64,000 bases of DNA from assembly GCF_028476545.1 (NCBI RefSeq), contig NW_026731691.1, positions 161,517 through 225,516 of the forward strand, read 5' to 3'. Shown here piece by piece: positions 12,701 to 22,717 of the stretch. The translations under genes were made by a program, and so were the position numbers. Source of the stretch: Physella acuta. Its lineage: Eukaryota > Mollusca > Gastropoda > Physidae. The stretch's first letter is position 1. Each line of letters opens with the position of its first letter. The notes below the pieces were generated by a model. The model saw only the letters and a program-made list of their open reading frames with translations, did not search any database and had not been told where the DNA came from.

Positions 12701-15700
12701 CTGAATGAACTCAGGGATGACAAACTGACTTGAGTACCCGATTGAGCTGAATGAACTCAGGGATGACAAACTGACTCGAGTACCCAATAGAGCTGAATGA
12801 ACTCAGGGATGACATACTGACTCGAGTACCCATTAGAGCTGAATGAACTCAGGGATGGGTTACTGGCTCGAGTAAAGTTAAATGAACTCAGGGATGGCCT
12901 ACTGACTCGAGTACCCATTAGAGCTGAATGAACTCAGGGATGACAAACTGACTCGAGTACCCATTAGAGCTGAATGAACTCAGGGATGGGTTACTGGCTC
13001 AAGTAAAGCTAAATGAACTCAGGGATGGCCTACTGACTCGAGTACCCATTAGAGCTGAATGAACTCAGGGATGACAAACTGACTCGAGTACCCAATAGAG
13101 CTGAATGAACTCAGGTATGGCCTACTGACTTGAGTACCCATTAGAGCTGAATGAACTCAGGGATGACAAACTGACTTGAGTACCCGATTGAGCTGAATGA
13201 ACTCAGGGATGACAAACTGACTCGAGTACCCCATAGAGCTGAATGAACTCAGGGATGACATACTGACTCGAGTACCCATTAGAGCTGAATGAACTCAGGG
13301 ATGGGTTACTGGCTCGAGTAAAGCTAAATGAACTCAGGGATGGCCTACTGACTCGAGTACCCATTAGAGCTGAATGAACTCAGGGATGACAAACTGACTC
13401 GAGTACCCATTAGAGCTGAATGAACTCAGGGATGGGTTACTGGCTCAAGTAAAGCTAAATGAACTCAGGGATGGCCTACTGACTCGAGTACCCATTAGAG
13501 CTGAATGAACTCAGGGATGACAAACTGACTCGAGTACCCAATAGAGCTGAATGAACTCAGGTATGGCCTACTGACTTGAGTACCCATTAGAGCTGAATGA
13601 ACTCAGGGATGACAAACTGACTTGAGTACCCGATTGAGCTGAATGAACTCAGGGATGACAAACTGACTCGAGTACCCAATAGAGCTGAATGAACTCAGGG
13701 ATGACATACTGACTCGAGTACCCATTAGAGCTGAATGAACTCAGCGATGGGTTACTGGCTCGAGTAAAGCTAAATGAACTCAGGGATGGGCTGCTGACTC
13801 GAGTACCCATTAGAGCTGAATAAACTCAGGGATGGCTTACTGACTCGAGTACCTAATAGAGCTGAATGAACACAGGGATGGCCTACTGACTTGAGTACCC
13901 ATTAGAGCTGAATGAACTCAGGGATGACAAACTGACTCGAGTACTAATTAGAGCTGAATGAACTCAGGGATGACAAACTGACTCGAGTACCCATTAGAGC
14001 TGAATGAACTCAGGGATGACAAACTGACTCGAGTACCCATTAGAGCTGAATGAACTCAGGGATGACAAACTGACTCGAGTACCCATTAGAGCTGAATGAA
14101 CTCAGGGATGACAAACTGACTCGAGTACCCATTAGAGCTGAATGAACTCAGGGATGACAAACTGACTCGAGTACCCATTAGAGCTGAATGAACTCAGGGA
14201 TGACAAACTGACTCGAGTACCCATTAGAGCTGAATAAACTCAGGGATGGCTTACTGACTCGAGTACCTAATAGAGCTGAATGAACACAGGGATGGCCTAC
14301 TGACTTGAGTACCCATTAGAGCTGAATGAACTCAGGGATGACAAACTGACTCGAGTACTAATTAGAGCTGAATGAACTCAGGGATGACAAACTGACTCGA
14401 GTACCCATTAGAGCTGAATGAACTCAGGGATGACAAACTGACTCGAGTACCCATTAGAGCTGAATGAACTCAGGGATGACAAACTGACTCGAGTACCCAT
14501 TAGAGCTGAATGAACTCAGGGATGACAAACTGACTCGAGTACCCATTAGAGCTGAATGAACTCAGGGATGACAAACTGACTCGAGTACCCATTAGAGCTG
14601 AATGAACTCAGGGATGACAAACTGACTCGAGTACCCAATAGAGCTGAATGAACTCAGGTATGGCCTACTGACTCGAGTACCCATTAGAGCTAAATGAACT
14701 CAGGGATGGCCTACTGACTCGAGTACCCATTAGAGCTGAGTAAACTCAGTGATGGAGTAATGACTCCAGCCCGCGTACTGAATACAAGTCTGTTGGGTTA
14801 GTAATCACCGGCATCGACGCAACATTATAGCCACATTTCGATGTGTTACTTAGTGATACCCTTGTTAGCGTCGGATAATTAATAAGATCGTTTATTATAG
14901 GCAACTAGAGAACCTGTCGTGCGTGGCTGCTATCTTAGAGGAAATACCAACATGAAAATAAGTAAAAAGTAAAACACCTTATCGAATGACCCATCTAATT
15001 TAGTGTCTTGAATAATCAGTTAGAACCCGGTTTTAATTAATTAATTTTTACATTTTTTTTTCGCCAACACAAATATTTTCTTGCTACTCTGCCTACGTAA
15101 TTTCTTTGTATTGGAAGATCTGTCAATATTGAAAATGTATGAAATTTTTGGAAAGTAAAACAAAAAAAAACAATCTTTAAAGTTATAACTGAAAAAATAA
15201 TAATGTACATGTCTAGACTCTAGAGTCTGATTAAACGTTATGTTGGCTTTGAAGATAACTATTTCCTGGAGTGTTGAGAAAAACAGCACGTCTCCTTCGG
15301 TAGCTAAATTAAATGTGTGTTTACCATGGAATATATATTTCTCCAGAATACATTAAGGTCTACGTATTGCTAATTAGATTGATTTCTAGGTCTCAAAAAT
15401 AGAGAGAGAAGTCCGCAATTTCAACAAGTAGTTACTACTATCCCAGGGGTCGGCAACCTGCGGCTCGCGAGCCGCATGCGGCTCTTTTGATATCAAGATG
15501 CGTCTCTCCAGCTCCTTGCACAAATACTAATAATCTTAATCAAAAAATAAAATATTTGAAATAAAAATTTTTTAGTGGCTCTTTAAAACCACGGAAATGT
15601 TGAAAATTGTAACTTTTGGCTCTTCCGCTTCAAAAGGTTGCCGACCCCTGTACTATCCTCATGTAATTTTTGGCAAATAAGTAATTCTTAATTTTAAGAA

Positions 15701-16420
15701 ATTCTTGGTTACTAAAAATAATGTACGAAATAGTGTTTTTACATTTTAATACTTGATTGTAAGAACGGGTAAAAAAAAAATTAAGTATAAAAAAATATAA
15801 TTTTATCTTTCAAATTTTTTATCACTTAAATAATAAGGGTCGAATCTTCATTGCCACAATATGAATCGGGAGTATTTAAAGTGATAAAATCTCGCTTACA
15901 TCCCCTTGCTGGTCGCAGTATCGTCATCGTTCCACTCAAAGGGCGCTAACTGGTTGTTGCTCAACTTGGCGAAGGCGTATATGATGTGCGTGCAGAGAGA
16001 AGCGTTGATGTTACTGGGCAGGAATTGGGCAGGCTGTGTTCGGTACTGGGACCAGTTGGTGTGGTAACAGACACGCCTCTGGCACGTGGCGCCTGCAGGT
16101 GGAGTAGATTAAGTTCTAGAACAAGTTCAGTAAGTTCAGTTTTAACGTGGGTGTTTTATACAGAGTTTAAGTTTTTTAACGTAAGTCGTATATATAGAGT
16201 TTAAATTTTAACGTGAGTGTTTTATAAAGAGTTACATTTTGACGTTTTTTAATAAAGAGTTAAATTGTTTACGTGAGAGTTATATTAAGAATTTAATTTC
16301 TAAAAGGAGTATTCTAAAAAAAAAAGTTCAAGTTCTATTAACGTGAGTCCTCTATAAAAACTTACCTAAGGCCCCAGCTACTAAGGCTGACACGAGTAGA
16401 ACGAATGAGAGACGACACAT
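3623..16420 (-). CDS. secreted GH18 chitinase, eight coding exons
   Basis: Predicted endo-chitinase hydrolysing beta-1,4-GlcNAc polymers outside the cell. Joined exons (minus strand): 16420-16366, 16092-15900, 12202-11950, 11095-10887, 8806-8683, 7764-7579, 6458-6339, 3769-3623. They sum to 1,287 nt, 428 codons plus stop, and every intron is GT..AG with matching phase. Residues 1-19 are a signal peptide ([19 protein letters not shown]). Barrel landmarks follow in order: [10 protein letters not shown] (about 27), [22 protein letters not shown] (about 100), catalytic [10 protein letters not shown] with general acid Glu147, [47 protein letters not shown] and [16 protein letters not shown]. All DxxDxDxE residues are present. 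The frame stops just after the barrel, with no CBM14 chitin-binding module, so the enzyme resembles a single-domain form. Residues 172-227 are a 28-residue unit present twice, which is odd for a TIM barrel; without it the length (400) is normal. Member of the CHIA/CHIT1-like family; the exact orthologue is not assignable. Confidence 0.93.
3776..4110. repeat. degenerate minisatellite at the acceptor of chitinase intron 7
   Basis: Loose tandem units around GCATGTCATTTGATGGTATA and CCACGCATGACAT, drifting to TTCAGTGATTA-type units. The array starts within about 10 bases of the splice acceptor of exon 8. Confidence 0.8.
4216..4426. mobile_element. hAT-type G-rich MITE, copy 1 (inside chitinase intron 7)
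   Basis: Left terminus CAATGTTTCTTTCAGACC and right terminus GCCTGAAAGAAACACTG form terminal inverted repeats. The interior has G-runs and the block AGTAAAAGTATATATTTTCT shared with copies at 40602, 45523, 58863 and 59005. Target duplications are not clear for this copy. No protein is encoded. Confidence 0.8.
4430..6338. other. remaining body of chitinase intron 7
   Basis: AT-rich unique sequence with a C-rich run near 4515-4545 and a loose TTTTCCTGTTTTCT-like degenerate stretch at about 5880-6110. No exon-like coding segment recognised. Confidence 0.6.
6339..6458 (-). CDS. chitinase coding exon 7
   Basis: 120 nt, 40 codons. Encodes [20 protein letters not shown] and [17 protein letters not shown], equivalent to the CxxL...VPY...WVGYDD region of chitinases. 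Acceptor CAACAG, donor GTACGC. Confidence 0.92.
6465..6762. repeat. 37-bp minisatellite, chitinase intron 6 (acceptor side)
   Basis: About eight highly similar 37-bp units built on AACTCGCTAGACATGTCAAC and ATTGTCAACAGCAGTCC. It begins a few bases from the acceptor of exon 7. Confidence 0.95.
6958..7300. repeat. 36-bp (2 x 18) minisatellite, chitinase intron 6 (donor side)
   Basis: Alternating 18-mers GCCGGCTCTACTTGTATT and GCCGGCTCCACTCTGGTT. A second array within the same intron, unrelated to the 37-bp one. All frames stay open because the unit is a multiple of three. Confidence 0.95.
7579..7764 (-). CDS. chitinase coding exon 6
   Basis: 186 nt, 62 codons. Encodes [40 protein letters not shown] and SYYE, matching the family's PTYGRSFTL and GPxTxExGxxxYYE blocks. 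Acceptor CCATAG, donor GTAATT. Confidence 0.93.
8170..8682. repeat. 27-bp degenerate minisatellite at the donor of chitinase intron 5
   Basis: Units of the type GGGTTAATCTACACAAGAGC plus ACCTAAA. The last unit merges with the donor of exon 5 (minus strand GTAAGTTAACCCTTTAGGTG), so the array abuts the splice site. Confidence 0.9.
8683..8806 (-). CDS. chitinase coding exon 5 (MxYD motif)
   Basis: 124 nt. Encodes [19 protein letters not shown] and HNSPLYAGL, the conserved MxYDxxG substrate-binding segment of GH18. Acceptor CACAG, donor GTAAGT, exits in phase 0. Confidence 0.93.
9110..10886. repeat. 18-bp minisatellite made of 5' splice sites, chitinase intron 4
   Basis: From about 9,460 to 10,886 the unit is CATAACGTCTTACCTGGC; on the transcribed strand each unit reads GCCAG|GTAAGACGTTATG. 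The first unit is the real donor of exon 4 (GCCATTGCCAG|GTAAGA). From about 9,120 to 9,460 the units are 23 bp (GTACCTGGCCATTATAAAAT type) and carry AGGTAC or AGGTAA. Roughly ninety decoy donors follow the true one. Translation past the true donor gives AGG then TAA, so use of a decoy would end the protein at once. Confidence 0.95.
10887..11095 (-). CDS. chitinase coding exon 4, with internal 84-bp duplication
   Basis: 209 nt. Encodes [10 protein letters not shown]..., the strand [10 protein letters not shown], then VAYEISAIA. The segment 10915-10998 is repeated without a single difference at 10999-11082. The period is 84 bases (28 codons), so the frame is kept and strand [10 protein letters not shown] is present twice. 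The donor AG|GTAAGA lies inside the motif that is tandemly amplified in the following intron. Confidence 0.9.
11545..11949. repeat. 24-bp minisatellite at the donor of chitinase intron 3
   Basis: Units of TGGTGACACCTGTATTTCAC plus CAAA. On the gene strand many units read CAG|GTGTCACC, similar to the real donor CAG|GTAGGTGTCACC of exon 3, which is the first unit of the array. Seen directly; the origin from the donor is inference. Confidence 0.92.
11950..12202 (-). CDS. chitinase coding exon 3 (catalytic exon)
   Basis: 253 nt. Carries [14 protein letters not shown] and the catalytic signature [10 protein letters not shown], with Asp140, Asp143, Asp145 and Glu147 all present, then HLFTLLVQ. It ends in phase 0 at CAG|GTAGGT, where the 24-bp minisatellite of intron 3 begins at once. 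Confidence 0.94.
12310..14760. repeat. 46-bp satellite-like array in chitinase intron 2 with ~446-bp higher-order unit
   Basis: More than fifty 46-bp units containing CTGACTCGAGTACCCATTAG and AGCTGAATGAACTCAGGGAT. A marker unit (GGTTACTGGCTCGAG) recurs near 12859, 13304 and 13749, giving a higher-order period of about 446 bp; another marker at about 13816 recurs near 14232. The array lies close to the acceptor of exon 3. Confidence 0.95.
14765..15435. other. unique AT-rich part of chitinase intron 2
   Basis: No repeats or exon-like segments recognised. The minus-strand 82-codon open frame at 15041-15289 is AT-driven and has no motif. Confidence 0.6.
15444..15650. mobile_element. hAT MITE, 207 bp, with perfect 8-bp target duplication
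   Basis: Termini CAGGGGTCGGCAACCT and AGGTTGCCGACCCCTG are exact inverted repeats of 16 bp. Flanks at 15436-15443 and 15651-15658 are both TACTATCC. Eight-bp duplications and CAGGGG ends are diagnostic of the hAT superfamily. No transposase; it must have been moved in trans. Sits within chitinase intron 2. Confidence 0.95.
15900..16092 (-). CDS. chitinase coding exon 2 (N-terminal barrel)
   Basis: 193 nt. Encodes the first strand and loop of the GH18 barrel ([11 protein letters not shown], then [12 protein letters not shown] and FEWNDDD), closely matching the starts of animal chitinases. Acceptor CTGCAG, donor GTAAGC, phase 2 exit; the split codon AT|G is completed by the next exon. Confidence 0.92.
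16093..16365. repeat. degenerate ~40-bp tandem repeat filling chitinase intron 1
   Basis: Decayed units around GAGTTTAAATTTTAACGTGA and GTGTTTTATAAA (about six or seven). It occupies nearly the whole 273-bp intron. Confidence 0.75.
16366..16420 (-). CDS. chitinase coding exon 1 (signal peptide)
   Basis: Encodes residues 1-18 plus one base: start MCRLSFVL, hydrophobic core, then the donor GTAAGT. The ATG directly follows a TTTCAG acceptor, so translation starts at the first base of this exon and the 5'UTR is on a separate exon. Ends in phase 1. Confidence 0.88.
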
Positions 16421-16799
16421 CTGAAAGTTTTCAATTTTGACTTAACGTAAATAAAACCAAGGTAAATATTCAAACAATTTCGGTAGCGTAGGTAATGTAT
16501 TGACTTAACTAGAGCTCCAAAACAGATGAAACCTATAATAAACTCAATTAACTTATTATTGTTAATTGGGAATCTTTTTGTAAGCGTTTGTATCGACTTT
16601 TGTTTCGTACGTTTTATATCAGAAGAATCTTAGTTCCTCAAATATTTTGCATAGCTAGCTCATAACTCATAACCCTTAGATAATAAAATGTATATAAATA
16701 ATGTTCAAATCCAAATCGAATTTTAACATCGCCTATACAATAATCAAAAGGTTTCAATACAAGTAAATAAAATAGACTAGTTCACATTCAATATTTTAC

Positions 16800-16850
16800 C
16801 TTGGATGTCAGTCTGGGTTTAGACAGGGAGGTTTAGAGAGTCAAGACGTG
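16800..16850 (-). promoter_or_regulatory. probable chitinase 5'UTR exon and start region
   Basis: A minus-strand segment ends in the donor CCAAG|GTAAAA at 16800/16799. The next acceptor, TTTCAG, sits right before the ATG at 16420. A TATA box 25-30 bp upstream (16876-16881) puts the transcription start near 16850. Inference from signals only. Confidence 0.6.
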
Positions 16851-16875
16851 CTGGACAAAGACGTCATGACGTGCA

Positions 16876-16881
16876 TTTATA
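16876..16881 (-). promoter_or_regulatory. TATA box of the chitinase gene
   Basis: Minus strand CCTATAAATGC. A CRE-like GCACGTCATGACGTC stretch immediately follows it toward the gene. Spacing to the predicted 5'UTR exon is right for a core promoter. Confidence 0.65.
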
Positions 16882-17104
16882 GGTGGGGGGAAATGATTTG
16901 ATGTTTACCTGTAGCAGAAGGTGAGAGAAAAAAAACATAAAGCTACTCACGCACGCGTACGTGTGAGATTATTGCATAATTACACAAAAATAATTGGATT
17001 TAGGTCAGATGTCGCAGGATTATTGCAAAACTACGTCAAAACAATTAGATTTGGGTGATGGGTGCTTTTATAATGGTGCATGTTGCAATTATTTTTTATA
17101 CCAA

Positions 17105-17705
17105 CGACAAGGGCGTCACACTGCAATTACAGGGTGTCACACGGCAAATACACGGCAAATACAGGGTGTCACACGGAAAATAAGGGCGTCACACGACAAA
17201 TACAGGGCGTCACACGACAAATACAGGGCGTCACACGACAAATACAGGGCGTCACACGGCAAATACAGGGCGTCACATGGCAAATACGCGGCAAATACAG
17301 GGCGTCACACGGCAAATACAGGGCGTCACATGGCAAATACGCGGCAAATACAGGGCGTCACACGGCAAATACAGGGCGTCACAAGGAAAATACAGGGCGT
17401 CACACGGCAAATACAGGGCATCACACGGCAAATACAGGGCGTCACACGGCAAATACTGGGCGTCACACGGCAAATACAGGGTGTCACACGGCAAATACAG
17501 GGTGTCACACGGCAAATACAGGGTGTCACACGGCAAATACAGGGTGTCACACGGCAAATACAGGGTGTCACACGGCAAATACAGGGTGTCACACAACAAA
17601 TACAGGGCGTCACACGGCAAATACAGGGTGTCACACAACAAATACAGGGTGTCACACAACAAATACAGGGTGTCACACAACAAATACAGGGCGTCACACG
17701 ACAAA
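17105..17705. repeat. 21-bp minisatellite upstream of the chitinase promoter
   Basis: About 29 units of GGGCGTCACACGGCAAATAC plus A, with variants GTGTCACACAACAAATAC. Open in several frames because 21 is a multiple of three. It starts about 220 bp upstream of the TATA box. A role in expression is not shown. Confidence 0.95.
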
Positions 17706-17894
17706 GCCGCCACACTAAACCTAAAATGTTGGCGCCTCACAATTATTAAGCGTCAGATTAAGTTAACATTCTTATGCTGCAAGGTAAAAATCATTTTATG
17801 CTGTATTTTTTTTACTTTCTCGTATTAGAAGTATAAAGGAAAAGCTTCCTTTCCACCCCACATTCCAGTTGTAGACCCCACCCCGCACTCACCG

Positions 17895-18600
17895 TCACAC
17901 GCATTGCCCGATACACCGCCTCACAGACCTCCCACACACCATCCAATTTACCCCCCATACGGCCCCACACACCGCCCTACACACCGCCCCACACACCACC
18001 CCACACATCGCCCCCACACACCGCCCCACACACCAGGTGTTGACTCTCACATGTCGATTGCCTCATGTCAACATTACCCTCAGCAGACGTGAGCCCAGCT
18101 CAGCAAACAACAGGCCTATCTGGATACAGTCGTCCATGTTTAATCCCAACATTCACAGCTCCATATGTTTCCCGCCTTAATTGATCCAACGTATCAATTT
18201 AATCGGCACATATTTCGGTTAGGCCAAAGTTGAAAAAAAAAAAAGAACCACATTTTTAAAAAATAAAATTAAAATTTTTTAAGTGTTAATTCTTAAATAA
18301 TACTTGCATTTAAAAAACGTTTATAATAACATACTTTTAAATAGGGCCTACGTTAAAATTAATGGAATGAACAAATGTTCATTCTTTACGTTTTCTTGTA
18401 AAAATGTTGATCGATTAAAATCAATTTAAGAAATTTCACTTACCAACACAACGGCCCAACTACCCATCTAAACAACCCAGCCAACCATACATCCATACAA
18501 CCCAGCCAACCATCCATTCCCACAACCACCCAACCATCGATCCACACAACTCAGCCAACCATCCATCCACACAACCACATAACCAACTACCCACATAAGC
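17895..18600. repeat. two low-complexity CA/C-rich tracts
   Basis: 17900-18030 is a loose CCACACACCGCCC repeat. 18465-18600 is a loose CAACCCAGCCAACCATCCAT repeat. The sequence between them is AT-rich and unremarkable. Confidence 0.8.
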
Positions 18601-19335
18601 ACCCACCCATCTGACATTTAGTTGAAAGACTGAATCCTCTAAACACGAAGAAATTTACTCCCATTGAGCCGTATGGTCTGCTAGAATTACCTCCCCTAAT
18701 TCGGTAAACAACGTGAAATTATCTCCCTTGAGCTAAAACACCTTCCTAATTAACTCCCCGTTTGCAACATTCCTGCTGAGTTGTGGTTTCGTAAGTTGGG
18801 TTTTAAAGCTTCTTTCCAACAGAGACAGTCAGAAAAGTTGCGACATACATCATTTGGGACAGTTGGTTGTAAGAAAGTTGCATTACGAAGAGTTATAACA
18901 TTAATCATAGATGATTTTTTTTGGTTACTGGTTATATAAAAGTTAAGAGCGGTATCGGCTACGCATTGTTACTCAAGAGCTATGACTATCATTCTTTACC
19001 AAGCGGCCATAACTCTGTCAACAAAGTACTAACCCCCCCTACCCCGCCGATGGATCTATGTGGCAGCAGGTCTGGTAGTAGCCAGATTTCTTCCAGACGA
19101 GTTGAGCCCAAGTGGCCCGCGTTAGATGGCCCGGGCAGTTAGATGGCAAGTCTGGGTCTCGTATTGGACCAATTTGTGAAGGTTACGTGACAATCTCAGC
19201 GCCATCTTGATCGCCCCCTCCCCTCGACATTCTAATTTCAAATGTTGGGACGTTTATGATCCAGCTAGGATGTTCCTAGCGACCTTTGTCAGTATACTAG
19301 TCCTTGATCCTGCGAATTTTCTACGTCTTTTATTT
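18601..19335. other. intergenic sequence, nothing recognised
   Basis: Mixed-composition sequence before the (TA)n cluster. A 73-codon open frame at 18921-19142 has no recognisable motif and no flanking splice logic that I trust. Confidence 0.5.
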
Positions 19336-19336
19336 G

Positions 19337-19792
<456 letters not shown>

Positions 19793-19971
19793 TAGGGGGA
19801 AATAGATGATCTAGGAAGATAAATAGAAAATAGAATAGATTGATTTATACGAATTTTCTTTTTAATTAGTCGTTAGCTGTTTTTGTTTTCTAACTTTTGA
19901 GCGAGAAAGAAGTCTATTTCTAGCTGAAACACAATTTCTAAGGCCACTCACTGTGGTCTTCTTAAGCCTGA

Positions 19972-19999
19972 TGACGTCATTAATCACTTGATGACGTCA
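19972..19999. promoter_or_regulatory. pair of perfect CRE palindromes
   Basis: TGACGTCA at 19972-19979 and again at 19992-19999, exactly 20 bp apart, within a repeated GATGACGTCATTAATC segment. A weaker TGACGTAA follows at 20025-20032. Such sites bind CREB/ATF dimers. The nearest genes are the chitinase promoter (3 kb, divergent) and the first receptor (3.6 kb), so the target is unknown. Confidence 0.55.
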
Positions 20000-20247
20000 T
20001 TAATCCCCACCGTCACCGTGTCAGTGACGTAAGAGGGGTCGCCCACTCTGGCAACAGTTAAACGATGGCCAGACTTTTTTCCCTCTTCCAACCGGATCTA
20101 GACATTTGGATTATGGTCCACTAGGGGACACGCCCCCTACGTACACCCGACATGTTTGTTCTAACGCGCTCGTACAAACACTCATACAGAAACTTTCTTT
20201 TAATTTTAAATGCGTTGTATATTTACACATACACGGTCAAGAAAAAA

Positions 20248-20773
20248 ATAAACCGGGAGTGATCTCCCCTAAACTTTCTCGAATATTCTTATATAACTTG
20301 GAATATAGACATGATTTTTTAATTACTTAAACTTTTAAAAATAGAATAGAATCTCATAGAAAAAAAAATTACGCACCAAGCGGACGCCAAAACAAAATGT
20401 GCATAACAGTGCGCAATATTATTAGTACTTTATAAATTTACATACGCTTTTTGAGAAATCGGAAATAGCGTAAATTAGTACTTTCCGGTCAACGGAAATA
20501 ACTCAAAATTTGACAGAAGGTAGAGAATTAGATCTTTTACTTACATATGAAATTTCATCTATCTATCTGAAATAGTACTCAAGTTATAGGCTTTTGAAAA
20601 ATTCACAGTAGAAAAGGTACCACTTCCGCTTATCGAAAATCGCTCAAAAGTTGATACGGATCGACTATTTTGATAAAATACTTATATATTAAATTTCATC
20701 AGCCTAGCTGTAACGGTACTCAAGTTATCGTGTTTACTCACAGACAGACAGACAGACACACACACACACACAC

Positions 20774-20824
<51 letters not shown>

Positions 20825-20960
20825 CGGACAAGATTGCAAAATTATGTTTTTGTCGTATCAGTGAGGTGTAAAACGTCGAGATTTGTAAAAATCTCGATTT
20901 TTTTTTTTTTGCACGATTACAAGACTTTCTCTATACTTCTTATATACGAGAAAGTAAAAA
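20248..20960 (+). mobile_element. unclassified 0.7-kb interspersed element, copy A
   Basis: Starts ATAAACCGGGAGTGATCTCC and ends near TATACGAGAAAGTAAAAA. The same ends and interior (for example GTGCGCAATATTATTAGT, TACTCAAGTTATAGGCTTTT, ACGGTACTCAAGTTATCGTG) occur at 60500-61267 and, inverted, at 62085-62790. Subterminal ACTTTCTCG blocks face each other as an inverted repeat. A (GACA)n(CA)n(GA)n tract at 20745-20822 is much longer here than in the other copies. No open reading frame of note, so non-autonomous. Confidence 0.85.
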
Positions 20961-20984
20961 GGCGTGCATTTACATACAACTCCC

Positions 20985-21195
20985 ATGCATGTATACATAT
21001 TTCACATACACCACACAATCCTCACATAAGGCATTCATATCGCACATACGTCACACATATTTCTTATACACCATACATATTTTATACGCGCTACACCTCT
21101 CATACATACATCATTTACATACACCACACCCATCTCACAGACAGACTCCACACATACATCACACCACACATATTTACACACATGCACACCCCGTT
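20985..21195. repeat. degenerate CACATACAC-rich tract
   Basis: Loose repetition of CATACACCACAC and CACATA words; low complexity. Nothing coding. Confidence 0.75.
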
Positions 21196-21499
21196 TACTT
21201 TCCTTCCTCTGTTCTTATAAAATAATTTCCAATCAATTAGGCAATTCCTTTCATCAAAAGCCCACGGCGCTAATTAAAACTAATTAATAAAAGAATTGAT
21301 TGAATATATTTACCACCCCGGGGCAAGGCATTACTTTCATTAATTCTACTCGCCATGAATGTGAACTCATTAACTCGTAATTAACATAATATAAGAAACT
21401 GGACAAAAGTTATAAAAACATTGAGTGTGTTGAAAATTAAGCCCCTAGTTATGGGCTTGTAGACAACCACTGCTCCCCACTAGTTTCATAACAACACAG

Positions 21500-21615
<116 letters not shown>

Positions 21616-21689
21616 AATTGTTTTAGGCTCATACCATAGCACATATAATGTGGCGAGTTAGTCTTATAACAGCATATTTCTTCTTCTTC

Positions 21690-21796
21690 TTCGTTCTTAA
21701 TTATTAGTGTTGAAGCGGATCGAGATTTATCTGCCAGTGGGTTTGAACTCGAGACTTTTTTCGAATTTATCAACCATGAGCTTTTTGCCGACTCGA
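21690..21796 (-). mobile_element. tRNA-like SINE head, second copy next to a longer SINE
   Basis: Minus strand carries GGCGTGGTCGAGTCGGCAAA followed by a GAGTTCAAACCC B-box-like block. The same head ends the element at 21797-22073, so two SINE heads are in tandem. Confidence 0.65.
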
Positions 21797-22073
21797 CCAC
21801 GCCTTCAACACAATTAAGCGTTACGTGTCAACTGGTTATGCGCCATTGAGGCCATTGACTCCGATTTCAGCCTGCTTTTATTTTTGGATTTGCTTCCATA
21901 GCCTTTGTCCAACCAAGAACAAGCTACAAGGCAGCAGTTGTTTAATTTTGGAGTTGTCTCTCCTAGAAGAGTGGCTGTCCCCAGCTAAAGAGCCTCATCT
22001 ACCCGAGGGTTCGAACTCGAGACTTTTCGGTTTAGTAACCATGAGCTTTTACCGACTCGACCAAGCCGACCCC
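21797..22073 (-). mobile_element. tRNA-derived SINE, best copy (family 1)
   Basis: Minus strand begins GGTCGGCTTGGTCGAGTCGG (A-box region) and continues to CTCGAGTTCGAACCCTCGGG (B box GTTCGAACC), then a body ending near the GATTTCAGCCTGCTTTT block and a GTTACGTGTCAAC end. Shared with 1297-1495 and 50694-50865. Confidence 0.78.
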
Positions 22074-22436
22074 TTAACAGCATATGATCTCTAACACATG
22101 CTGTAGAATTATTTAGGCTCATAGCAGTATAATATGAAAAGCACATATAAAACGAATATTAAGACGCAAAACAAAAGTACTAATACACATAACAAGGGTA
22201 GTTATACATAAGGAGACCCACATATTTCTTGACCAATAGGAGAGGTACTATCGTGTTGTTTCTAATCTAAAATCTGTGATGGCTGATAAAGCAGTGTTTG
22301 GTGCTCTAGTGTCTTTCTGTTACACCTCTGAATTTGCGTTACTTCATCGATAAAAAATCACCATGAATAGCTGTTTCTATTGATGTTATAGCCGTCTTAC
22401 CTCAATGAAATTTTATTCATTTATAATTGATTATGG

Positions 22437-22640
22437 GACGACTAGGCTGGACGTAGAGCGTACCATTGCTAAATGAAATGTCTCGAGTTCGAATCCCAGG
22501 CTCGAGGCAGTAGTACGTCCCTGCGTCCACCCAGCTGAACATAGTGTTGACTTCACTATCCCTCTATATGCTGAAGGTCATAGAAATAGGTGAACTCTAC
22601 TTCACCTGTCACATGGACCGTCAGTTTCGAAAGGGCAACT
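22437..22640 (+). mobile_element. tRNA-derived SINE (family 2)
   Basis: A box-like GGCTGGACGTAGAGCGTACC and B box-like GAGTTCGAATCCC head, then a body ending TGAACTCTACTTCACCTGTC. The same tail occurs in the elements at 41449 and 57552. Confidence 0.7.
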
Positions 22641-22717
22641 TTTATAGTTAATTATCTGACATGTATTACATTGTGTTTAAAACATGTTCCCTAATTATAT
22701 TGTATTTTGGTTTCAGG

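Noticed and set aside
17080-17828. Five overlapping open frames of 129-251 codons
   Set aside because: All arise from the 21-bp array (unit a multiple of three).
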